Source: an uncultured Caryophanales bacterium
Lineage (GTDB): Bacteria; Bacillota_I; Bacilli_A; RF39; UBA660
Direction of reading: 5' to 3'
DNA length: 38,365 nt
Assembly: GCA_946623125.1 (NCBI GenBank)
Contig: CAMOQR010000012.1
Coordinates: 1-38,365, forward strand
In this document: piece after piece, positions 8,479 to 17,238 of the stretch
Layout: each line of letters opens with the position of its first letter
Numbering within the stretch: position 1 is the first letter of the stretch
Notes under the pieces: model-generated
What the model was told of the DNA's origin: nothing
Seen by the model: the letters and a program-made list of their open reading frames with translations, nothing else
Database searches by the model: none
Position numbers and translations under genes: made by a program

Positions 8479-8684
8479 ATGTTTGATTTAGTTGGATTAA
8501 AAAAATTATTTTTAAATCTCATCATTTGATTGGTTCTGGTATGGTTTCATATCTTGTTGAAAGATATCCTTTCTTTCAACAATTTTGTGATATTTTATCT
8601 TCTTCTTATGATGATGATTCTTTGGATTATATTTTTCGTCAATACTCTTTGTTTGATGAAGATGATAGTTTTTATTCTTTATAG
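8479..8684 (+). pseudogene. Small gene interrupted by a frameshift at an A7 tract
   Basis: GGAG lies 4 bases before an ATG that reads MFDLVGLKK and then stops after 16 codons. Shifting -1 at the A7 run (8499-8505) opens a further 60 codons reading SHHLIGSGMVSYLVERYPF, later DSLDYIFRQYSLFDEDDS, and ending at TAG 8682-8684. The residues and codons of the second half look like a real gene of this genome. Adding one A (A8) would join both parts into a protein of about 68 residues. A_AAA_AAA in the zero frame is also a slippery sequence, so frameshifting or polymerase slippage could produce the full protein. I do not recognise the product. Confidence 0.6.
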
Positions 8685-8722
8685 ATTATTTCATATTTTT
8701 TTGCCTTTTTCATAAGTATTAA

Positions 8723-8731
8723 TGGTATAAT
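8723..8731 (+). promoter_or_regulatory. Extended -10 promoter of the ABC fusion gene
   Basis: TGGTATAAT with a perfect -10 box. TTGCCT at 8701 is 19 bases upstream, a poor -35. Confidence 0.6.
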
Positions 8732-8760
8732 AAGTTAGTAATGATTTGTGGGGTGTATTT

Positions 8761-11700
8761 ATGCTTGAAGTTAAAAATATTAGTAAAACATATATTACAG
8801 GTGATTTAAAGCAAGTTGCCTTAAATCATGTTAGTTTATGTTTTCGGGATAATGAGTTTGTATCTATTTTAGGCCCTAGTGGATCTGGTAAAACTACTTT
8901 ACTTAATATAATTGGTGGTCTTGATCAATATGATTCAGGAGATTTAATTATCAATGGTGTTTCTACTAAGAAATATAAAAGTCGTGATTGGGATAGTTAT
9001 CGTAATCATACTGTTGGTTTTGTATTTCAAAGTTATAATTTAATTCCTCATCAAACAATTCTTTCTAATGTTGAACTTGCTTTAACAATTAGTGGAGTTT
9101 CTAAAAAAGAAAGAAGAAAGAGAGCATTAAAGGCTCTTGATGAGGTTGGGTTAAAAAATCAGGCTCATAAGAAACCGAATCAAATGAGTGGTGGACAAAT
9201 GCAGAGAGTTGCGGTTGCTCGTGCAATTGTTAATAATCCAAGTATTTTATTGGCTGATGAACCAACTGGAGCACTTGATTCTGAAACAAGTATTCAAGTT
9301 ATGAATTTACTTCAAAAGATTGCAAAAGATCGTTTGGTTGTTATGGTTACGCATAATCCTGAATTAGCAAATGTTTATTCAAATCGTATTGTACAATTAA
9401 AAGATGGAAAGATTGTAGATGATTCTAATCCATTAAAAAAGGAAAAAGATAGTACTATTACTTCTTATAAATATTTAGGAAAGTCTTCTATGGCTCTTCC
9501 TACAGCATTTGGTTTAAGTCTTAATAATTTACTTACTAAAAAAGGAAGAACTATTTTAACATCATTTGCTGGTAGTATTGGTATTATTGGAATTGCTTTA
9601 ATTCTTTCTTTATCCAATGGTTTTCAAAATTATATTGATCAGATTCAAGAAGATATGTTAACTTCTTATCCTTTAACAATAGAAAAAGAAACTGCTGATA
9701 CAACAAGTATTTTATTATCGGCTGTTTCTAATGAAGAAAATAATAATAAAGATGGTGTAGATGTTTCTGAAACTAAAAATATTGAAAAGATGTTTTCTTC
9801 TGTTGGAAAAAATGATATGAAGTCTTTTAAAAGATATATTGAAGATCGTACATCAAAAGTAAGTCAAATGACAACTTATGTTTCTTATCAATATGAGGTT
9901 ATTCCTAATATTTATACTAGAGATGTTACTAATAAAGTATTTAGACTTAATCCAAGTTCTGTTATGAATACTTTAATGGGTGGTATGCCAAGTTCTGGAA
10001 TGGGATATAATATGAGTATCTTTCAAGAGCTTGCTGGTAGTGATGAAATGATTCATGATAATTATACGGTAATTACGGGAAGATATCCTTCTAATTATAA
10101 CGAAATTGTAATTGTTTTGCCAGATGAGAATCATATTTCTGATTTATTACTTTATAATTTAGGTTTGAAAGATAGTAGTAAATTAAATGAAATGTTATCT
10201 AAAATTATGGCTGGTGAAAAGATTAAAAATGACGGTTCTAATTTAGAATATACTTATGAAGATTTGATGAGTCTTGACATGAGATTAATTGATAATGCAG
10301 ATTTATATCGTTTTAATGATCGTTATCAATTGTATGAAGATATGTCAGGGGACGTTAATTACATGGAAGATTTATATAAAAATGCTTTATCTTTAAAAAT
10401 TGTTGGTATTTTAAAACCTACTGATAGTGATGGAATGTCTGCATTAATGTCAGGGGTTGGATATACGAGAGATTTAACACAATATGTAATTGATCGTGCC
10501 AGTGAAAAAGAAATTGTTAAAAAACAATTAGATAAAAAGACTATTAATGTTTTTAGTGGTAAATCATTTGATGATACTAGTAATGATTCTGGAATTAATT
10601 TTGATGAGTTAATTCATGTAGATACTGAAATGTTATCAAGTGCGTTTAATGTTGAAATTGATCAAAATGCTATTGCTGATATGACGAATGGTTATATGGA
10701 AGAGATTAATAATGCTATTACGGTAGATACAGAGAATGCAAGAAATTTATTTCTTAATAATTTAAGTAATATTTCAAAAAGTTTATTAAAGGATTATATT
10801 ACAAATCATCCTATGGAAGGGATGGAAGGTGTTGCTACAATTTCTTTAGAAAATGTATCTTCAGTTGTTGATGAGTATTTTAATCAAGATTCTGTTAAAA
10901 GTATTTTATCTGATATGGAGAGAGAGTACACAATTCCTTCTAGTGTTTATCATGATTTTTATTCTGAATTTATTAAAACATTTATGAATGGTTATGTATC
11001 TATGATGAGTGCAAGTGGGGGAGATGCTATTCTTTCTATAGATTCTGTTGATGCTTTAGTTGATGGATTCATGAGTGATGATAATATTAATGGTGTTGCT
11101 GATAATTTTGGAAAACAAATGGTTGAGGCTACTATGAGAAAGACGATTCTTTCTAAAGTAGGTGAATTAACGGGTAAGTTAATGGAATCTATGGCGAATG
11201 CTTTTCATGTTGATCAAAATAAAATTGCAGGGGCTTTTCAATTTAATTTGGGAGAAGAGGATATTAAACGTATCTTTAGTGCTATGAGTAGTAATACATC
11301 TGTTGTAGACTATAATTCTAATTTAATAGGTCTTGGTTATCAAGATGTTGAAGAACCTTCTTCTATTTCCTTTTATTTTAAAAACTTTGATTCTAAAGAA
11401 AAATTTATTGATTTTCTAACTGATTATAATAAAAAAATGAAAAAGGAAGATAAAAAGAAAGTAATTGAGTATACGGATATTACTAGTATTATGATTTCAT
11501 CTGTAAAAGTTATTGTTGATAGTGTTAGTTATGTTTTAATTGCTTTTGTTAGTATATCTCTTATTGTTTCTTCCATTATGATTGGAATTATTACTTATAT
11601 TTCAGTACTTGAGAGGACAAAAGAAATTGGTATCTTGCGAGCAATCGGGGCATCAAAGAAAAATATTTCATCTATTTTTAATGCTGAGACAATTATTGTT

Positions 11701-11928
11701 GGTTTCTTATCTGGGTTACTCGGAGTACTTGTTTCCTTATCTTTATTGATTCCAATTAATCATATTATTCATACATTAACTAATAATCAAAAAATTACTG
11801 CAGTTTTACCATTTGGGGCAATGATTATTTTAATATTATTGAGTACTATTTTAACTTTAATTGGTGGGTTAATCCCATCTCGTAAGGCTGCTAAACAAGA
11901 TCCTGTCCTTGCTTTAAGAAGTGAATAA
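8761..11928 (+). CDS. MacB/FtsX-type ABC transporter, ATPase fused to permease
   Basis: A 1055-residue single-chain protein. Residues 1 to about 225 form the ATPase: Walker A GPSGSGKT (38-45), FQSYNLIP Q-loop, signature MSGGQMQR (142-149), Walker B ILLADE (162-167) and switch His198. A first membrane helix follows at about 258-282, then a very large extracytoplasmic region of about 640 residues. Three C-terminal membrane helices carry the FtsX-family ERTKEIGILRAIGASKKNI between helices 2 and 3. This is the MacB/LolCDE-like mechanotransmission class, which works on substrates outside the membrane rather than importing them. Stand-alone fusions of this size occur in gut Bacillota; the substrate is unknown. 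The start is the ATG at 8761 after GTGGGGTG. It has its own promoter and terminator. Confidence 0.93.
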   Translation: MLEVKNISKTYITGDLKQVALNHVSLCFRDNEFVSILGPSGSGKTTLLNIIGGLDQYDSGDLIINGVSTKKYKSRDWDSYRNHTVGFVFQSYNLIPHQTILSNVELALTISGVSKKERRKRALKALDEVGLKNQAHKKPNQMSGGQMQRVAVARAIVNNPSILLADEPTGALDSETSIQVMNLLQKIAKDRLVVMVTHNPELANVYSNRIVQLKDGKIVDDSNPLKKEKDSTITSYKYLGKSSMALPTAFGLSLNNLLTKKGRTILTSFAGSIGIIGIALILSLSNGFQNYIDQIQEDMLTSYPLTIEKETADTTSILLSAVSNEENNNKDGVDVSETKNIEKMFSSVGKNDMKSFKRYIEDRTSKVSQMTTYVSYQYEVIPNIYTRDVTNKVFRLNPSSVMNTLMGGMPSSGMGYNMSIFQELAGSDEMIHDNYTVITGRYPSNYNEIVIVLPDENHISDLLLYNLGLKDSSKLNEMLSKIMAGEKIKNDGSNLEYTYEDLMSLDMRLIDNADLYRFNDRYQLYEDMSGDVNYMEDLYKNALSLKIVGILKPTDSDGMSALMSGVGYTRDLTQYVIDRASEKEIVKKQLDKKTINVFSGKSFDDTSNDSGINFDELIHVDTEMLSSAFNVEIDQNAIADMTNGYMEEINNAITVDTENARNLFLNNLSNISKSLLKDYITNHPMEGMEGVATISLENVSSVVDEYFNQDSVKSILSDMEREYTIPSSVYHDFYSEFIKTFMNGYVSMMSASGGDAILSIDSVDALVDGFMSDDNINGVADNFGKQMVEATMRKTILSKVGELTGKLMESMANAFHVDQNKIAGAFQFNLGEEDIKRIFSAMSSNTSVVDYNSNLIGLGYQDVEEPSSISFYFKNFDSKEKFIDFLTDYNKKMKKEDKKKVIEYTDITSIMISSVKVIVDSVSYVLIAFVSISLIVSSIMIGIITYISVLERTKEIGILRAIGASKKNISSIFNAETIIVGFLSGLLGVLVSLSLLIPINHIIHTLTNNQKITAVLPFGAMIILILLSTILTLIGGLIPSRKAAKQDPVLALRSE

Positions 11929-11954
11929 AATCAAGTTTATAACTTGATTTTTTT
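11928..11954 (+). terminator. Terminator of the ABC gene
   Basis: AAATCAAGTT / AACTTGATTT perfect stem with TAT loop and T run. It begins at the last base of the stop codon. Confidence 0.88.
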
Positions 11955-11955
11955 A

Positions 11956-11964
11956 TGCTATAAT
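11956..11964 (+). promoter_or_regulatory. Extended -10 promoter of the acyltransferase gene
   Basis: TGCTATAAT immediately behind the preceding terminator. No recognisable -35 box. Confidence 0.6.
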
Positions 11965-11992
11965 ATTAAGTGTAGAGTATGGTGATCAGTGA

Positions 11993-14221
11993 ATGGAGAA
12001 AAGATATTATAAATATTTAGATTATATGAGATTTTTATTTTGTATTGCAGTCTTTTTTTATCATTTAAATCTTTTAAAAGGAGGATTTTTAGCAGTATGT
12101 TCTTTCTTTGTTTTAAGTGGATATCTTGCTTGCTATTCTGCGTTTCATAAGAAGAAGTTTTCTTGGAAGGAATATTATATCAATCGTTTTCAAAAAATTT
12201 ATGTTCCTTTAATTGTAGTTGTTTTTGGAAGTCTTGCGGTTTTCTCTTTTATTCCTAATCTAGTATGGGTTACTTTAAAGCCTGAAACAATATCAGTTCT
12301 TGGTGGATATAATAATTTTTGGCAATTGAGTGCTAATTTAGATTATTTTGCAAGACATGTAGATTCTCCTTTTATGCATATGTGGTATATTGCAATCCTT
12401 TTACAATTTGAACTTCTTTTTCCTTTTCTCTTTACTTTTTTTCGAATGCTAGGTAATAAAATACATAAGTCTTTTCCTTGTATTTTATTAGGAATTCTTA
12501 CTATCATTTTTACTGGTATCTTTTTCTGGTTTTCTTTTACTCAGAATATTATGTTTATTTATTATCATTCTTTATCTCGTGTTTTTTCGTTATTCTTTGG
12601 TGTTTTTTTAGGTTTTATTCATCATTATTACAAACCTGTTATTTCATCTAAGATTTCTACTTTAATTTTTTCCTTTTATTCTGTTTTATTATTCCTTCTT
12701 TTTCTTTTCATAGGATCTGATTCTATTTTCTTATCTTATAGTATGATTCTTGTCTCTTTTATTACTTGTCGTATGATTGATTATGGTGTTTCTTATTCTG
12801 CTTGGAATCATTCCATTCTTGATAAAGTGATATCTTTTATTTCTCATATTAGTTATGAAGTTTATTTAGTTCAATACCCTGTTATATATTTTTTACAGTT
12901 GTGTAATATTTCTTTTCTTTTTAAAATTATTTTAACGATTCTTTGTACTTTTTCTATTTCTTATTATTTATCTCATTTCTTTTCTTTTGATTTCTCTTCT
13001 GTTCCTTTTCGAAATCATTTTAAAGATAAATTATTTCATGGCTTATCTTATGTTTTTTGTTCTATTATTATTGCTTTTACGATATATGGACAATTGGTTT
13101 TTTATAAGAGCGAAGATCATACTGTTGAGATGAAAAAATTAGAGAGTCAATTATCTAAGAATGAAGAGTTGATGCTTGAAAAACAGAAAGAATTTTTACA
13201 GAAAGAAAAACAAGATAATGATTTATGGATTTCTAAATTGTCAGAAATGGATCAATATGAATCTGGATTACATGAATATGTTTCTTCTTTACCTGTTGTA
13301 GGAGTAGGGGATTCTATTATGCTTGGAGCGGTTTCTAATTTGTATGAGCAATTTCCGAATGGCTATTTTGATGCGAAAGTGTCTCGTACAGATTGGGAAG
13401 CCAATGATATTTTAAGGCAATTAGATTTGAATGGAATGTTAGGTAGTCCTGTTATTTTTAATTTAGGTGCTAACGGATTTGGACCAGATTCCTTGAAATA
13501 TGAAATTATTCGGTCTTGTGGAGATCGAGATATTTACTGGATTAATGTTACGAATAATGATAGTGTTCATGTTAATGAGTTTTTGTCTTCTTTAGAGGAG
13601 AGATTTGCTAATTTCCATATTATTGATTGGAATTCTTATTCACAAGGACACCCAGAATATTTTGTTGCTGATGGGATACATTTAACAGATTCTGGTAGAG
13701 TTGCTTACACACAATGTATTTATGATGCTATTTATAAAGAATATCATAATCAGTTTCTACAAGAAAGGGAACGATTGGTTCAAGAATATGAAAATCGTAA
13801 GAGACAACAGATTGGTTTTTACGGGAATGATTTATTATTAAACTCTTATACAAAATTACATACTTATTATCCTGATAGTAAATTTGTTATAGAGAAGGAT
13901 TATTTATTTGATACTCTTTTTTCACAATTAAAAGAGGATCTTGAAAAGGATGTATTACCTTATCGATTAGTATTTGTTTTTGATAGGGAATTTTCTATGA
14001 ATCAAGATGAATATGATGCTCTTATTACTTTATGTGATAATCGGGATGTGTTTTTTGTTCAAATGGATCGTTCTTTTGAAATGAGTCATTCTATTCCTTT
14101 TTATGAGGAAATATTAAAACATCCAGAATACTTAATGGTAGATTATATACATTTATCAGATAGGGGAAATGATGCTTTATCTAGAATGATTCAACAGTAT
14201 CTTTCTTCTTCCACAAAATGA
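11993..14221 (+). CDS. OatA-like acyltransferase-3 protein with two SGNH domains, the second degenerate
   Basis: A 742-residue envelope protein. The N-terminal 355 or so residues are the multi-pass acyltransferase-3 domain; the conserved His is His24 in FFYHLNLL, after Arg13. A charged coiled coil follows (about 375-412). An extracellular SGNH domain comes next, with Ser441 in VGVGDSIMLG and the Asp560/His563 pair in DGIHLTDSG. This is the layout of OatA, which O-acetylates peptidoglycan. A second SGNH-like unit occupies residues 605-740. There the GDS block has become GND at 611-613, with Asp where the Ser should be, while Asp717/His720 remain in DYIHLSDRG. The extra unit is therefore probably non-catalytic. 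The acceptor could be peptidoglycan or a teichoic or other glycan. Confidence 0.9.
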   Translation: MEKRYYKYLDYMRFLFCIAVFFYHLNLLKGGFLAVCSFFVLSGYLACYSAFHKKKFSWKEYYINRFQKIYVPLIVVVFGSLAVFSFIPNLVWVTLKPETISVLGGYNNFWQLSANLDYFARHVDSPFMHMWYIAILLQFELLFPFLFTFFRMLGNKIHKSFPCILLGILTIIFTGIFFWFSFTQNIMFIYYHSLSRVFSLFFGVFLGFIHHYYKPVISSKISTLIFSFYSVLLFLLFLFIGSDSIFLSYSMILVSFITCRMIDYGVSYSAWNHSILDKVISFISHISYEVYLVQYPVIYFLQLCNISFLFKIILTILCTFSISYYLSHFFSFDFSSVPFRNHFKDKLFHGLSYVFCSIIIAFTIYGQLVFYKSEDHTVEMKKLESQLSKNEELMLEKQKEFLQKEKQDNDLWISKLSEMDQYESGLHEYVSSLPVVGVGDSIMLGAVSNLYEQFPNGYFDAKVSRTDWEANDILRQLDLNGMLGSPVIFNLGANGFGPDSLKYEIIRSCGDRDIYWINVTNNDSVHVNEFLSSLEERFANFHIIDWNSYSQGHPEYFVADGIHLTDSGRVAYTQCIYDAIYKEYHNQFLQERERLVQEYENRKRQQIGFYGNDLLLNSYTKLHTYYPDSKFVIEKDYLFDTLFSQLKEDLEKDVLPYRLVFVFDREFSMNQDEYDALITLCDNRDVFFVQMDRSFEMSHSIPFYEEILKHPEYLMVDYIHLSDRGNDALSRMIQQYLSSSTK

Positions 14222-14223
14222 TA

Positions 14224-14252
14224 TTGATTTTTTATTTAAAGAATGTAATAAT
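14224..14252 (+). promoter_or_regulatory. Promoter of the repeat-bearing membrane protein
   Basis: TTGATT, 17-base spacer, AATAAT, with TGT directly before the -10 box. Confidence 0.5.
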
Positions 14253-14275
14253 GATTATAGAAAGGATGATGTGTG

Positions 14276-14944
14276 ATGAGTGATAAGGGTAAAGGTGTTT
14301 TATCATATTTATTAGGTTTTGTTGGAGGATTAATTGTTTTATTAGGATTTAAAGATAATAATAAAAAAACTTGTATGCATGCCGGACAGGCTATTGTTAT
14401 ATCTGGTGGTACTATTGCATGTAATATTGTTTTTTCAATGCTTTCTGTAATATCTGGATTTGAAATTCCATTTGTATCTTTTATTTTATATATTCTTGAA
14501 ATTACTTTACTTATTATTGGTGTTGTAAAAGTATTAAATGATGATGCTGATCCTAAGTTACCTGTTGTGGGTGATATTGCTGAAAAGTTATTTGAAAAGA
14601 CTATTTCAGAGGCTCCAGAATTTGTTTCTAGTAATGTGGTTACTCCTAAATTTGATCCAAATACAGGGGAACCTATTAAAACTGTACCTGCAAATGCTAA
14701 ATTTGATCCAAATACGGGTAAACCAATTCATAATGTACCTGCAAATGCAAAGTTTGATCCAGAAACAGGAGAACGTTTAGTTCCTGCAAATGCTAAATTT
14801 GATCCAAATACGGGTAAACCAATTTCTGTTACAGATGAGGATTCAAAATCTCATGATGATACTACTACAAAGGATGAACAACCTCATGAAGAAGAGAGTA
14901 ATTCAGTAACAGAAGATGGTAAAGAAGAGAAAACAGAAGAATAA
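14276..14944 (+). CDS. DUF4870/Tic20-like membrane protein with FDPNTGKPI tail repeats
   Basis: A 222-residue protein. The N-terminal 95 or so residues hold about three membrane segments: YLLGFVGGLIVLLGFKDNN, IVISGGTIACNIVFSMLSVI and FILYILEITLLIIGVVKVL. A short KKTCMHAGQAIV stretch between them recalls DUF4870-type proteins, where a His precedes an AxQ motif. A tail follows with four copies of a KFDPNTGKPI unit spaced by VPANA, then a very acidic Ser/Thr/Glu-rich end. I place the start at the ATG at 14276 after AAGGA; an in-frame GTG lies at 14273. The function is unknown. The repeats may bind a partner or act as a spacer. Confidence 0.8.
   Translation: MSDKGKGVLSYLLGFVGGLIVLLGFKDNNKKTCMHAGQAIVISGGTIACNIVFSMLSVISGFEIPFVSFILYILEITLLIIGVVKVLNDDADPKLPVVGDIAEKLFEKTISEAPEFVSSNVVTPKFDPNTGEPIKTVPANAKFDPNTGKPIHNVPANAKFDPETGERLVPANAKFDPNTGKPISVTDEDSKSHDDTTTKDEQPHEEESNSVTEDGKEEKTEE
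14648..14826 (+). repeat. Four in-frame tandem repeats (51-nt unit)
   Basis: Units start at 14648, 14699, 14750 and 14795. The first three are 51 bases apart; the third is shortened to 45. Each encodes KFDP(N/E)TG(K/E) plus a two-residue variable part and VPANA. Confidence 0.9.
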
Positions 14945-14972
14945 AAAAAAACTCAATTTTAGAGTTTTTTTT
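14945..14972. terminator. Bidirectional terminator between convergent genes
   Basis: AAAAACTC / GAGTTTTT stem with A and T runs on both sides. It serves the gene ending at 14944 and the minus-strand gene ending at 14971. Confidence 0.8.
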
Positions 14973-15834
14973 ATTTATTTAAATCAATATAGTATGTATT
15001 TGCGGTTGTACCAATGATTTCTCCTTTACTTGCTGCTGTTTGATCAATACTTGAATAAGATTTAATTTGAAGAGTTCCAAATGTTGTATTCTCTGTTTTA
15101 CAATATAGGTATCCTTCTACAGTTTCTTTTCCCATTACTGAACTTGGTAGGGCATCAGATACTACATATTCATACATTTCATCTGCTGTGTAACAATCTG
15201 CAATGATAGAATTTGAACTATCTAATAAGTTAAATTCATTTATACTCCAAATAGTTACAGTAGATTTCTTTTTGTTTTTATACATTATTTTTATCTTTGT
15301 AAATTGCTCTGATTTGTTTCTTAGACTTTTTCTTGCTGTTGAGTTGTTTCTTGACACAACAACATTTGTTTTTACTTCGGTTGCCATTATGACATAGTTG
15401 TTTATAGGAGATTTCATTTTGATTCTTTTTCCCATTTCTACTTTTTTTCCACTTTCAGTAGATGATGTTGATATTAATATAAAAACGGTTGAGATAATAA
15501 TTAAGGCAATTCCAATTGCTAGAATCATAATTCTATGTTTTGTTAAGAATTGTAAAAGTCCGCTTTCTTTTTTGACATGTCTTCTTCTGACTTTGTGTAC
15601 AGTTGTTTTTGTTACTGTTGTCTCAGGTTTTTCTTCTTCTACTTTTTTCTCAGGGGACTCTTCTATATTATCCTCTTTTATTTCTTCTATAATTTTATTT
15701 AATTCTTCTTTTTTTTCTTTGTCTATTTTGTCTTTTCTTTCTTGTTCTTCTTTCTCTATATCTTTTTTGTTTTCTTCTTTTTTGTCATTATTCTCATTAT
15801 TGAAAACACTTTTCCATCCATTATCTTCATCCAT
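14971..15834 (-). CDS. Membrane-anchored protein with DUF4352-like extracellular domain
   Basis: A 287-residue protein. The first 95 or so residues are highly charged, almost all Glu/Lys/Asp/Asn, and predicted coiled coil in the cytoplasm. A basic patch (KVRRRHVKKES) precedes one membrane helix at about 104-122 (IMILAIGIALIIISTVFILI). The outer 160 residues match the DUF4352 immunoglobulin-like pattern: a strand with TKIKIMYKNKKKSTV, then FNLLDSSNS, and GKETVEGYLYC near the end. DUF4352 domains are common in Gram-positive surface and lipoproteins, but their ligand is usually unknown. AGAGGA precedes the ATG. It is transcribed against the flanking genes. Confidence 0.85.
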   Translation of the reverse strand: MDEDNGWKSVFNNENNDKKEENKKDIEKEEQERKDKIDKEKKEELNKIIEEIKEDNIEESPEKKVEEEKPETTVTKTTVHKVRRRHVKKESGLLQFLTKHRIMILAIGIALIIISTVFILISTSSTESGKKVEMGKRIKMKSPINNYVIMATEVKTNVVVSRNNSTARKSLRNKSEQFTKIKIMYKNKKKSTVTIWSINEFNLLDSSNSIIADCYTADEMYEYVVSDALPSSVMGKETVEGYLYCKTENTTFGTLQIKSYSSIDQTAASKGEIIGTTANTYYIDLNK

Positions 15835-15869
15835 AGAAATCCTCTTTTCTATTTTATTCTCTATTATTA

Positions 15870-15898
15870 GAATAACATAGTTTTTTTATAAAGTACAA
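15870..15898 (-). promoter_or_regulatory. Promoter of the minus-strand DUF4352-like gene
   Basis: On the minus strand TTGTAC, 17-base spacer, TTATTC. Confidence 0.5.
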
Positions 15899-15939
15899 TG
15901 TTTCCTTTTCGTTTTCTGTAAAGTTTTTTAATAATTCTT

Positions 15940-15967
15940 TGTGATTTTTTTATTTTGATATTATAAT
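15940..15967 (+). promoter_or_regulatory. Promoter of the thioredoxin-fold gene
   Basis: TTGTGA, 16-base spacer, TATAAT. TAGGAGGT lies just downstream as binding site. Confidence 0.55.
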
Positions 15968-15985
15968 GAATTAGGAGGTTTATTT

Positions 15986-16645
15986 ATGAAAAGGTATTTA
16001 TTTTTGTTATTATTTGTTTTATTTTTTATTCCCAGTCATGTTTTTGCTATGACATTTGAGTATGATAATAAATCTTATGCAGCTCTTAATCTGGATGAAA
16101 TACTAGAAGAAAATAATATAGAAAAAGAGTATGATCATTATGAAGAAAAGGATGATCAAGTTCCTATTTATTTATTTTATGGTGATGGTTGTACTTATTG
16201 TGAGAATTTTATTAAATATTTAAATAGTATTACTAATGAATATGGAGAGTATTTTAAATTAGTTGCTTTTAATGTATGGGATGATGAGGATATTGTTTCT
16301 CTACATAAGAGTGTTGCTGATTTTATTGGATCTGAAGAGAGTGGTATTCCTTTAATTATTATAGATGGTGCTTTTTATAATGGATATGATTCTAGTTATG
16401 ATGATTCTATTAAAGAGGCAATAAAGACAGCATATGATAGTTCTAAAAAGAATGATGTTTTTGAAAGTATGTTAAAAAAAGGAGTATCTCCATCTTCTAA
16501 AGACAAAGAGCATGATTCTTCTGATTCTTCTGATTCTTCTAATATTATTTTATCATTCTTATTTACTGTAATTTCTACAATTATTATTATTGTTTATATT
16601 CATGTTCGTTTTAATCGCTTTGAAGAAAAATATTTAAAAAAATAA
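15986..16645 (+). CDS. Membrane-tethered extracytoplasmic thioredoxin-fold protein
   Basis: A 219-residue protein. A signal peptide (YLFLLLFVLFFIPSHVFA) is followed by a thioredoxin-like domain with a CTYC active site at Cys69/Cys72 (YGDGCTYCENF). The cis-proline loop SGIPLIIIDG is also present. A Ser/Asp-rich linker (DSSDSSDSSN) leads to a C-terminal membrane helix (IILSFLFTVISTIIIIVYIH) and a short basic tail. The redox domain therefore sits outside the cell. Likely work is disulfide formation, isomerisation or reduction on exported proteins. No DsbB/CcdA-like partner is in the window, so direction of electron flow is open. It is bounded by its own promoter and terminator. Confidence 0.88.
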   Translation: MKRYLFLLLFVLFFIPSHVFAMTFEYDNKSYAALNLDEILEENNIEKEYDHYEEKDDQVPIYLFYGDGCTYCENFIKYLNSITNEYGEYFKLVAFNVWDDEDIVSLHKSVADFIGSEESGIPLIIIDGAFYNGYDSSYDDSIKEAIKTAYDSSKKNDVFESMLKKGVSPSSKDKEHDSSDSSDSSNIILSFLFTVISTIIIIVYIHVRFNRFEEKYLKK

Positions 16646-16666
16646 CAGAGTAATTCTGTTTTTTTC
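16644..16666 (+). terminator. Terminator
   Basis: AACAGA / TCTGTT stem overlapping the TAA stop, followed by a T run. Confidence 0.7.
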
Positions 16667-16694
16667 TTGTTTTTTTTCCTTTTCAATATATAAT
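16667..16694 (+). promoter_or_regulatory. Promoter of the first lipoprotein
   Basis: TTGTTT, 16-base spacer, TATAAT. Confidence 0.65.
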
Positions 16695-16714
16695 ACATAA
16701 TAGAGGTGATTGTT

Positions 16715-17212
16715 TTGAAACGTTTGGGTAGATTTATCTTTGTTATATTGTGCCTTTTTTTATTTTCTGGTTGTTCTCATAAGAAAATATTACAATATAA
16801 AGAAGATGAATATGAGATATCTTTTTCTGTTCCTGAAAAGGAAAATTATATTCTTTCAACGGAGATTAGTGATTGTGTTTCTTCTTTAGAAAAAGCAATA
16901 TTAATTGGTGATCATATTAAAATTGGAATTGAGAGAGATTCTTCTTTAACAGAATATGGTTATTCTGGAGATTTTCAAAAGTATATGAATGCTTTTAAAA
17001 AGGAGAGGGGATTTCAAAAGGTAACATATGCATCTATTGATGGCTTTCAAAGGTATTTAGAAGAAATGAATCGTTATGAAGTTTTTCTTCCTATTTCTAA
17101 TAGTATTATTTTAAAATTTAATGTTTATTCTAATCAAAAAAAGAATAAAGAATCTTTTCCATCTGATGTGAAGAAAATTTTAAATCATATGAAAATTCAA
17201 GTTTTCTCTTAA
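16715..17212 (+). CDS. Lipoprotein of unknown function (family A copy 1)
   Basis: A 165-residue lipoprotein starting at TTG 16715. GAGGTG lies 6 bases upstream and fixes this start against an in-frame GTG at 16706. The signal peptide ends in a lipobox, LFSGC, so the mature protein is anchored by an N-terminal lipid-modified Cys. The mature part opens with a strand pattern FSVPEKENYIL, and it ends with SIILKFNVY and a short amphipathic helix VKKILNHMKI. The same order of elements appears in the lipoprotein at 18287, so the two look like distant paralogues. The fold may be PsbP-like; that is a guess. Confidence 0.85.
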   Translation: MKRLGRFIFVILCLFLFSGCSHKKILQYKEDEYEISFSVPEKENYILSTEISDCVSSLEKAILIGDHIKIGIERDSSLTEYGYSGDFQKYMNAFKKERGFQKVTYASIDGFQRYLEEMNRYEVFLPISNSIILKFNVYSNQKKNKESFPSDVKKILNHMKIQVFS

Positions 17213-17238
17213 AAAAACAATTATATTGTTTTTTTTTG
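17211..17238 (+). terminator. Terminator of the first lipoprotein gene
   Basis: AAAAAACAA / TTGTTTTTT stem with TTATA loop and T run. It overlaps the next promoter. Confidence 0.75.

Noticed and set aside
8530-8715. 61-codon ORF starting inside the broken gene region
   Set aside because: It is in a frame giving a hydrophobic, low-quality peptide without a binding site; the frame joined at A7 has the better protein.
14648-14826. Possible CRISPR array from regular repeats
   Set aside because: Repeats are contiguous coding units in frame, with no unique spacers and no cas genes.
15203-15880. Two hydrophobic plus-strand ORFs opposite the minus-strand DUF4352-like gene
   Set aside because: They are antisense shadows: the minus-strand frame has a good start site, domain structure and terminator, while the plus frames have none.
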